Source: Thermoplasmatota archaeon
Lineage (GTDB): Archaea > Thermoplasmatota > E2 > DHVEG-1
Direction of reading: 5' to 3'
Length of the DNA: 5,848 bases
Assembly: GCA_030615845.1 (NCBI GenBank)
Contig: JAUWYM010000063.1
Span: 1 to 5,848 of the forward strand
Every line of letters begins with the position of its first letter. Position 1 is the first letter of the stretch. Shown piece by piece: positions 1 through 3,480 of this stretch. The notes under the pieces are model-generated. The model worked only from the letters and a program-made list of their open reading frames with translations. It was not told the origin of the DNA and searched no databases. Made by a program: the position numbers and the translations under genes.

Positions 1-269
1 TAGACAGTATCATCTTCTATGGTCCAGTTCCAGCTACAAGGTGGATCACCAGTACGAACAGGAGATTCAAGATCGTTACCGTTAAAAAACTCCTGCAACA
101 CATCCAAACCAGTTTTCTTATCGAAAACAGGAATCACAGAAAGAGTAACTACAAACAGACCAATTAAAAAACCAACCCCATATTGAAAAAGAACCTTTCG
201 TCCTTTATTTTTTATGGAGCCTGATTTAATTCGGCTTAGGAATCGACCTGCTCGTAGTTTAGCTGGCAT
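1..269 (-). CDS. Membrane-anchored protein, N-terminal 89 residues (runs off left edge)
   Basis: This frame is open from an ATG at 269 to the left edge and has no stop, so the gene is 3'-truncated by the window. The first 25 or so residues are very basic (many R and K). They are followed by one hydrophobic segment at about residues 29-48 (VLFQYGVGFLIGLFVVTLSV), consistent with an inside-positive, single-pass anchor and an external C-terminal part. The external stub is polar and acidic and has a Trp/Cys patch (CSWNW). The start is 14 nt after the stop of the 211-aa surface protein gene and is preceded by AGGAAC, a plausible ribosome binding site, so it is probably the next gene of the same operon. 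The layout (basic tail, one helix, outer domain) matches the gene just upstream, which suggests related surface or virion roles. I do not recognise a family. Confidence 0.72.
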   Translation of the reverse strand, partial: MPAKLRAGRFLSRIKSGSIKNKGRKVLFQYGVGFLIGLFVVTLSVIPVFDKKTGLDVLQEFFNGNDLESPVRTGDPPCSWNWTIEDDTV

Positions 270-283
270 TCAGGTTCCTAGCT

Positions 284-919
284 TTAGTATTGAGCACTAA
301 TTGTTATATTCCAAGCCAACGATCCATCGTCAGTTATGCGATACCCATCAGAATTATCATCCCAGTAAAAATTGATATACAACCAAGCAGTATCATTAGA
401 ACAGACAAAAGCACCGCCACCACCAGCAAGATTCGTATCATGCCCATATAAAACAACATCAGATATAGTTTCATCGCCGCTTACAGTCAACGCAACCCTA
501 CAACGGTTGCTCATCAAAGTCCCAGCGTCACTACAATGAACCTCACTGAACCTGCATCTTACAACAAAATAAAACGGATCCTCACTTGCTATATCCATGG
601 CTTCAGCATCATCTGTACTTTGATAACCACTTACATTAGTAGTCCAAGTATCATAGTTACCTGCCGTTGCATTATCATCACTAGGTGTTTCAGCGTAGTC
701 ATAACACCATGTCGCTAACCAACCTGATTCATCTACCCCTGGATCTGCTTCAGCAGCAGTTGCAGCATTACCTTTCCAGATAACATGCCATTCAGGATCT
801 ACCGTTGGTCTTGGAGCTGTAAAAGCAATAAGCAAACTTACAATTATTATTGCAGATATTAGCCCTGTTTTCATAGGAACACCAGCCTTCTTATTCTTTT
901 TTTGTTTTCTTTCTTTCAT
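284..919 (-). CDS. Anchored or secreted surface protein, 211 aa, four N-glycosylation sequons
   Basis: The protein starts with a strongly basic stretch (MKERKQKKNKKAG), then a hydrophobic segment at about residues 18-34 (GLISAIIIVSLLIAFTA). This is either an uncleaved anchor or a pilin-like class III signal; the local sequence KTG|LI fits that peptidase loosely. The remaining 175 or so residues are rich in Asp, Thr, Ser, Gly and aromatic residues, acidic, and alternate in a way typical of beta-sheet. They carry four N-X-S/T sequons (NAT, NVS, NDT, NIT) and five Cys that could form disulfides. A Gly run (AGGGGA) lies near residue 165. These features suit an extracellular or virion-surface protein. 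It lies between a Cys-rich membrane protein gene and another anchored protein gene. A GGAG motif lies 13 nt upstream of the ATG, a long spacing. I know of no close family; adhesin, pilin-like and virion protein all remain possible. Confidence 0.8.
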   Translation of the reverse strand: MKERKQKKNKKAGVPMKTGLISAIIIVSLLIAFTAPRPTVDPEWHVIWKGNAATAAEADPGVDESGWLATWCYDYAETPSDDNATAGNYDTWTTNVSGYQSTDDAEAMDIASEDPFYFVVRCRFSEVHCSDAGTLMSNRCRVALTVSGDETISDVVLYGHDTNLAGGGGAFVCSNDTAWLYINFYWDDNSDGYRITDDGSLAWNITISAQY

Positions 920-965
920 GTTACATCACATTCTCCAATTTTATTAAGTAACCATAACAACTATA

Positions 966-1145
966 TTAAATAAACGCAGTAACCACATGTATGCAGTTAA
1001 GCAACAACCCAAACAAGATTAAGTAGATCCACATCTTATGTTTCAACATTTTTAATTTACACTTACATATTTTAATAGAACAAAGACAAACAGGACAAAC
1101 ATCATCACTCGCACCACGACATAAACTACTAATTTCTTCCATCAT
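966..1145 (-). CDS. Cys-rich small membrane protein, 59 aa
   Basis: The short frame begins MMEEISS (ATG at 1145 or 1142) and ends in TAA. Residues 9-29 hold six Cys, with a C-P-V-C-L-C cluster at 17-22 and C-K-C at 27-29, which looks like a small zinc-binding knuckle on the cytoplasmic side. A short basic stretch (KCKLKMLKHK) follows, then one hydrophobic helix at about residues 39-58 with a seventh Cys. The likely topology is N-in with a C-terminal anchor. The start is two bases after the stop of the 36-aa gene, with a purine-rich GGAAGGG stretch about 10 nt upstream, so it belongs to the operon. A metal-binding head on a single membrane helix is seen in many small virus and plasmid proteins, but no named family is recognised. 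The 46 bases between this gene and the 211-aa gene hold a GGAG motif and nothing else clear. Confidence 0.62.
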   Translation of the reverse strand: MMEEISSLCRGASDDVCPVCLCSIKICKCKLKMLKHKMWIYLILFGLLLNCIHVVTAFI

Positions 1146-1146
1146 T

Positions 1147-1257
1147 CTATCTTATCCCTTCCTTCAACTCCACGAAACCAACACGCAAACCCAAACGCTC
1201 AGCCTCCGACAAAATCATACTATCACACCTTTGCTTCTCTCTTTCGGTATAAGACAT
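1147..1257 (-). CDS. Small soluble protein, 36 aa
   Basis: The start at 1257 has the best ribosome binding site in the left operon: GGAGGAGGT, five or fewer bases from the ATG. It lies inside the end of the preceding membrane protein gene, so the two genes overlap by 35 nt in different frames. The product begins MSYTEREKQRCDS and is charged, with an amphipathic middle (SEAERLGLRVGFVEL) that could be one or two helices followed by a strand. There is no membrane segment and only one Cys. The strong Shine-Dalgarno and the tight packing on both sides argue that it is translated. Its function is unknown. Confidence 0.62.
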   Translation of the reverse strand: MSYTEREKQRCDSMILSEAERLGLRVGFVELKEGIR

Positions 1258-1330
1258 ACAACCTCCTCCAAAGATCCGCAACAACTACAACAGCAAGACC
1301 ACCGACAAAACCCAACACATATTCAATCAT
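1223..1330 (-). CDS. Single-helix membrane protein, 35 aa
   Basis: The ATG at 1330 overlaps the TGA of the 42-aa gene as ATGA, so translation is probably coupled. The product starts MIEYVLGFVGG, continues as a hydrophobic helix (residues 4-20, with V-V-V-V at 14-17), and ends in a strongly basic tail (WRRLYVLYRKREAKV). By the positive-inside rule this is an N-out, C-in single-pass protein. Size and shape resemble the small membrane proteins of archaeal and bacterial viruses (holin-like or virion membrane proteins), but nothing in the sequence decides between these. The 3' end overlaps the next gene. Confidence 0.6.
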   Translation of the reverse strand: MIEYVLGFVGGLAVVVVADLWRRLYVLYRKREAKV

Positions 1331-1455
1331 TCCAACACCCACTCCAACGCAGCCTGAAAATTATCGAAACCATGACGCTGAAAATCATCCTTAATAAAAT
1401 GAGCATGCTCCTCCATGCCGTAAAGCAACTCACGGATCTTTGTTTCATCTTTCAT
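1327..1455 (-). CDS. Small acidic protein, 42 aa, possible short paralogue of the 111-aa neighbour
   Basis: The start ATG at 1455 overlaps the stop of the 111-aa gene as ATGA, and its own stop overlaps the next start in the same way. The product (MKDETKIRELL... ending EWVLE) is charged and predicted helical, with no membrane segment. Its C-terminal half, around HGFDNFQAALEWVL, lines up without gaps with residues around HFDNFPAVVRMFL of the 111-aa protein just upstream, sharing FDNF, the Ala two residues later and the final Leu. That suggests a duplicated module, though the match is short. AGGAG lies 12 nt upstream of the start. Function is unknown. Confidence 0.62.
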   Translation of the reverse strand: MKDETKIRELLYGMEEHAHFIKDDFQRHGFDNFQAALEWVLE

Positions 1456-1787
1456 TCTTTATCGAACTCCTCTAAATTCTTTTCAAAACGCTTATCCATC
1501 ATAATACTAAAATCAGGATACCCTTTCTTCAAAAACATACGCACTACTGCTGGAAAGTTATCGAAATGATCGAAATGATTGTCTCCATAATAAAGACGGA
1601 GATCAGTCATAAGAACATTTACATCATGCATAATTTTTTCTTCAGGGTTTTTATGTAAAATCTTCCATGCTTCCACTGAAACATACATGCCTCGTTTCCA
1701 ATCACCATCTCCAATTTTTTTTAAATCCTCCATGGTGTTGTTTTTTATTCTGTATGTCTTGCTACTTTCTCTTTTATTAATCATCAT
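1452..1787 (-). CDS. Uncharacterised acidic protein, 111 aa
   Basis: This soluble, charged protein has no Cys and no membrane segment. It begins MMINKRESSK and overlaps the stop of the LAGLIDADG gene (TGATG arrangement), consistent with reinitiation, because no Shine-Dalgarno is visible. A second Met at residue 19 (MEDLKKIGDGDW, position 1733) is an alternative start, and the recognisable globular-looking part begins there. The middle holds the repeat HFDHFDNF, encoded by a perfect tandem duplication of 9 bp at 1561-1578. A similar FDNF region recurs in the 42-aa protein that follows. The C-terminus is a charged helix (DKRFEKNLEEFDKE). I do not recognise the family. Confidence 0.7.
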   Translation of the reverse strand: MMINKRESSKTYRIKNNTMEDLKKIGDGDWKRGMYVSVEAWKILHKNPEEKIMHDVNVLMTDLRLYYGDNHFDHFDNFPAVVRMFLKKGYPDFSIMMDKRFEKNLEEFDKE

Positions 1788-2230
1788 TTATCAACATAAT
1801 TTTTCATTTTATTTTTTAATTCCAATAACTTATCATTTTCTTTACCAGTTTTATTATGCATTGTACCGATTACTTGGAGTATTTCTTTAAAAATTTCAAA
1901 TGCAATTCTTTTAGATCCATGTAATTGATATTTATCAAAAAAAGGTATTAATTTGTAATACAAATCTTGTTTGTTATATATTCTTAATGATACTACATCG
2001 TGAGTTGCATCATATCCTCTTTTTCTATGACTTTTATCATGATATATTGTTCCGCAACCTATTTTTTCTTGAATTTTTTCTAATAATTTTTTATCACGTA
2101 TAATTAATCCTATTGAAAACATCGGTCGTAATGAATTTGTTTTACTGCCTGCCTTCTTATTATAGTTTAAAGAAAAACATCCTTCTCCTTCTACAAGCCC
2201 TGCAATAAAGTCTCCTGATATTTTTCCCAT
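1784..2230 (-). CDS. LAGLIDADG homing endonuclease-like protein, single motif, 148 aa
   Basis: Residues 8-19 (FIAGLVEGEGCF) are a clear LAGLIDADG helix, with Glu16 at the position of the metal-binding acidic residue, as in many members of the family. Residues 36-60 (MFSIGLIIRDKKLLEKIQEK) and the following GCGTI...VSLRIYNKQDLYYKLIPFF segment fit the beta-beta-alpha pattern of the DNA-binding saddle, and the length is normal for a one-motif enzyme that works as a homodimer. Known members cut long, specific DNA sites and promote their own spread; here no intron or intein surrounds the gene, so it is free-standing. The ATG at 2230 has AAGGAG eight bases upstream. The gene is visibly more AT-rich than those downstream, which suggests separate arrival. 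It is first in the left operon, and its stop overlaps the next start. Some free-standing relatives act as DNA-binding regulators, so nuclease activity is inferred. Confidence 0.88.
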   Translation of the reverse strand: MGKISGDFIAGLVEGEGCFSLNYNKKAGSKTNSLRPMFSIGLIIRDKKLLEKIQEKIGCGTIYHDKSHRKRGYDATHDVVSLRIYNKQDLYYKLIPFFDKYQLHGSKRIAFEIFKEILQVIGTMHNKTGKENDKLLELKNKMKNYVDK

Positions 2231-2282
2231 TTTTTTGACTCCTTATCTCTCTTCATATGATTTTTATTTTTTGTGACAAATA

Positions 2283-2296
2283 TGTGACATGTCACA
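2283..2296. promoter_or_regulatory. Perfect 14-bp palindrome TGTGACATGTCACA
   Basis: Two heptamers of the array meet head to head to form a perfect palindrome, the only such pair in the cluster. It lies about 50-65 bp upstream of the LAGLIDADG start, a position suited to control of the left operon. A two-fold symmetric site of this size fits a helix-turn-helix dimer or a ParB-like protein. Binding is inferred. Confidence 0.55.
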
Positions 2297-2329
2297 CTTT
2301 TTATTTTGTGTCTATTGTGACGGTGATTT

Positions 2330-2342
2330 ATGCCTTCGGCAT
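2330..2342. other. Short hairpin ATGCC-TTC-GGCAT
   Basis: A perfect 5-bp stem with a 3-base loop lies in the spacer between the two halves of the heptamer array. It could be a structural element of an origin or simply chance; there is no T-run after it on either strand that would make it a terminator. Confidence 0.3.
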
Positions 2343-2428
2343 CCCCTATTTTTCGGTCGTGTACTAGACGATACTCTAATACATACACGTTGGGTGTCAC
2401 AATTTCGTCACATATTGTCACAAATATG

Positions 2429-2845
2429 TCACACATTCGGAAGGTTTAAATATGATAAGCGTAAAAAGTGTGACAGTAAGACACCCCCCATTTTAGTGTC
2501 ACTGTCACATTTTTGTGACATAATACTTGTTAACATGGATGAATCTAAGGAGAAATGGGAGGACACACCCTGGGATGTCTTACAAAAACAATAAGGTACT
2601 AGAGAAGACAAGGGGATGCATCCAGCCCGACCGTTGTAACCTGGCAGAAACAAAGAAGGATGGAATGTAGGAACCCTTTTTTTGTCTCTGTCAGTGTTAC
2701 CATGATTAATATGTGTAATGTGGGAGATGGGGATAGGGAGAGTATTGGGATGTAATATCGAAAAATAAGGGGGGGATAAAAATATGAAAATGTTTTCTCC
2801 ATTTGTCTCCCTATCTCCTAATATGAAAAAAGTAGAGTGATTCAT
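2429..2845 (-). CDS. Doubtful 138-aa frame overlapping the end of the nuclease gene
   Basis: In favour: the start ATG overlaps the TGA of the PD-(D/E)xK-like gene as ATGA and has a perfect GGAGGT five bases upstream, and the frame stays open for 138 codons. Against: the product is poor in Ala, Glu and Lys and rich in Ser, Pro, His and Phe, with no recognisable domain; its second half runs straight through the heptamer array and the TATA element; a T6 run lies just after the start; and several other frames are open here too, because the strand is pyrimidine-rich. GGAGGT also encodes the Gly-Gly near the nuclease C-terminus, so it may be chance. I list it as doubtful. Confidence 0.2.
   Translation of the reverse strand: MNHSTFFILGDRETNGENIFIFLSPPYFSILHPNTLPIPISHITHINHGNTDRDKKRVPTFHPSLFLPGYNGRAGCIPLSSLVPYCFCKTSQGVSSHFSLDSSMLTSIMSQKCDSDTKMGGVLLSHFLRLSYLNLPNV
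2438..2452 (+). promoter_or_regulatory. Archaeal BRE/TATA-type promoter, reading rightward
   Basis: The purine-rich CGGAAGG is followed directly by TTTAAATA, a good match to an archaeal B-recognition element plus TATA box. Orientation is set by the purine-rich side, giving transcription on the + strand from about 2470-2476. Four phased heptamers (2395-2433) end five bases upstream of the BRE, as expected for an activator array, and further copies (2469-2520) cover the predicted start, as expected for repression. The TATA core is nearly symmetric, so use in the other direction cannot be excluded. Confidence 0.5.
2575..2670 (+). CDS. Possible 31-aa micropeptide
   Basis: The ATG at 2575 is preceded by GGAGG at 2558-2562, a spacing of 12 nt, longer than ideal. 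The frame ends in TAG just before the T7 run. The product (MSYKNNKVLEKTRGC...KDGM) is basic and polar with two Cys eight residues apart, and has no membrane segment. Its support comes from lying within the predicted rightward transcript; it could equally be part of a non-coding RNA. Confidence 0.22.
   Translation: MSYKNNKVLEKTRGCIQPDRCNLAETKKDGM
2677..2683 (+). terminator. T7 run, possible archaeal-type terminator
   Basis: Seven T residues follow CCC directly after the stop of the 31-codon frame. T-runs without a hairpin are the usual intrinsic terminator in archaea. No convincing stem precedes it. Confidence 0.35.
2729..2818. repeat. Long inverted repeat enclosing G-rich tracts
   Basis: GATAGGGAGA at 2732-2741 is exactly complementary to TCTCCCTATC at 2806-2815. 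With one G-T pair the stem extends to 13 bp (2729-2741 with 2806-2818) around a 64-nt loop. The left arm lies in four G-tracts (2722-2724, 2729-2732, 2736-2738, 2747-2749), and the loop holds a G7 run (2769-2775). It lies just beyond the end of the right operon. Confidence 0.45.
2826..2831 (-). terminator. T6 run downstream of the nuclease gene
   Basis: On the minus strand a T6 run begins 11 bases after the nuclease stop codon. It is a plausible archaeal T-run terminator for the right operon. If it works, the doubtful 138-aa frame would not be transcribed from that operon. Confidence 0.3.
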
Positions 2846-3480
2846 AAAGAACCTCCGTTGTTAAAATCATTAAGAATAGATTGATCTTTTTCTAATAATT
2901 CAAAATCTAAAATATCTCTCAGTTGTTGTAATGGAAAATATATAAAAGGTGGGACATCATCATATTGGTAATTGTTCCATTTGGGATGATTCGGTATCCA
3001 TAAGAAAAATAATCGTTCTCTATTATTTACTGATTTTTGTTTATTGTAATAAGAAGGATCTGTAGGTTTAGGTATTGCAATTATAAGAGCAATATTATTT
3101 CTTTCATATTCTTCAACATCATTTTTTCGTATACCTACAGAGAAATATGTTGTAGGGTTTCTAAATTTGAATTGTAGTTTATAATTTTTATCTCCTAATT
3201 TAAGAATCCCAAGTTTATTTCTATTGTCTCCTGTTAAAATAGCATCTGTTTTTTTTTCAGGTGTTGGGTTATCATAGTCTGGTAATTGGAAGCAGTCTCC
3301 AAGTTTTCCATGGCAGAATCGCCGTTCAAATTCTAATAATGATTTATCGTGTGATATTGTATTTGCTAAATTATCATATATTTCCTCGATTCTTTCTTTG
3401 TGTCCTCTAAGTTCGTTGTTTTGTGATACTGTTCTTCGTATATCATTCCATAGTTCAAAATGAAAAAGAGAGAAATTCAT
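2842..3480 (-). CDS. Putative PD-(D/E)xK restriction endonuclease partner of the methyltransferase, 212 aa
   Basis: No motif gives certain identification. Residues 76-107 contain a PD-(D/E)xK-like arrangement: Asp79 in KKTDAIL, two predicted strands (KLGILKLG and YKLQFKFR), then Gln103-Phe-Lys105, a Q-x-K variant of the catalytic E-x-K. The following SVGIRKNDVEEY and IALIIAIP look like the alpha/beta remainder of that fold, and the N-terminal 50 residues are helical (ERIEEIYDNLANT). The start overlaps the stop of the methyltransferase gene as ATGA, with a G-rich stretch about nine bases upstream, so the pair is coupled. Size, fold and place directly after a DNA methyltransferase suggest a type II restriction enzyme cutting the sequence the methylase protects. 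A different nuclease or a DNA-binding partner is possible. The recognition site is unknown. Confidence 0.55.
   Translation of the reverse strand: MNFSLFHFELWNDIRRTVSQNNELRGHKERIEEIYDNLANTISHDKSLLEFERRFCHGKLGDCFQLPDYDNPTPEKKTDAILTGDNRNKLGILKLGDKNYKLQFKFRNPTTYFSVGIRKNDVEEYERNNIALIIAIPKPTDPSYYNKQKSVNNRERLFFLWIPNHPKWNNYQYDDVPPFIYFPLQQLRDILDFELLEKDQSILNDFNNGGSL

Larger units (their letters stand above)
2272..2520. repeat. Cluster of about 12 TGTGACA heptamers (operator, iteron or parS-like array)
   Basis: Exact copies of TGTGACA or its complement TGTCACA lie at 2272, 2283, 2290, 2395, 2416, 2427, 2469, 2503 and 2514. One-mismatch copies lie at 2316, 2406 and 2497. Neighbouring copies are often 10-11 bp apart (2272/2283, 2395/2406/2416/2427, 2503/2514), which places them on one face of the helix. 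I found no other exact copy elsewhere in the window. The cluster lies between the two minus-strand operons and surrounds an archaeal-type promoter. It is most simply a binding array for a dimeric DNA-binding protein. An iteron-type replication origin or a partition site would look similar. Confidence 0.8.
2470..2683 (+). ncRNA. Candidate small transcript of about 200 nt (small RNA or micropeptide mRNA)
   Basis: The unit is bounded by the predicted promoter and by a T7 run at 2677-2683. It contains the palindrome GGATGCATCC (2614-2623) and two overlapping short frames: 19 codons at 2535-2594 (MDESKEKWED...), with no ribosome binding site, and 31 codons at 2575-2670. Opposite strands carry longer open frames, so the coding sense is unresolved. 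It would be the only rightward transcript in the window. The evidence is positional only. Confidence 0.3.

Noticed and set aside
1231..1569. Open frame of 112 codons on the + strand
   Set aside because: It is antisense to the coupled small genes, with no promoter or ribosome site; the Ser/Gln/Pro-rich product looks like a shadow.
1784..2230. LAGLIDADG gene as part of an intein or intron
   Set aside because: The frame has its own ribosome site and stop, and no split host gene or splicing motifs flank it.
2191..2436. Open frame of 81 codons on the minus strand through the repeat array
   Set aside because: It is in a different frame from the well-supported LAGLIDADG start, has no ribosome site at its own start, and its sequence reflects the TGTGACA repeats.
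2272..2520. CRISPR array
   Set aside because: The repeats are only seven bases, in both orientations, with gaps of a few bases rather than spacers of about 30-40 bases.
2272..2520. Repeats as the recognition site (GTSAC type) of the neighbouring restriction system
   Set aside because: Clustering and helical phasing point to protein binding; nothing in the sequence ties the enzyme to GTGAC or GTCAC.
2289..2594. Open frame of 101 codons on the + strand
   Set aside because: It begins inside the palindrome and runs through the array and the TATA element; only its last 19 codons fall within the predicted transcript.
2581..2670. tRNA or tRNA-like gene in the candidate small transcript
   Set aside because: No cloverleaf could be formed: there is no acceptor stem and no proper T-arm.
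2599..2802. Open frame of 67 codons on the minus strand
   Set aside because: It is a product of the pyrimidine-rich strand with no ribosome site and no recognisable sequence.
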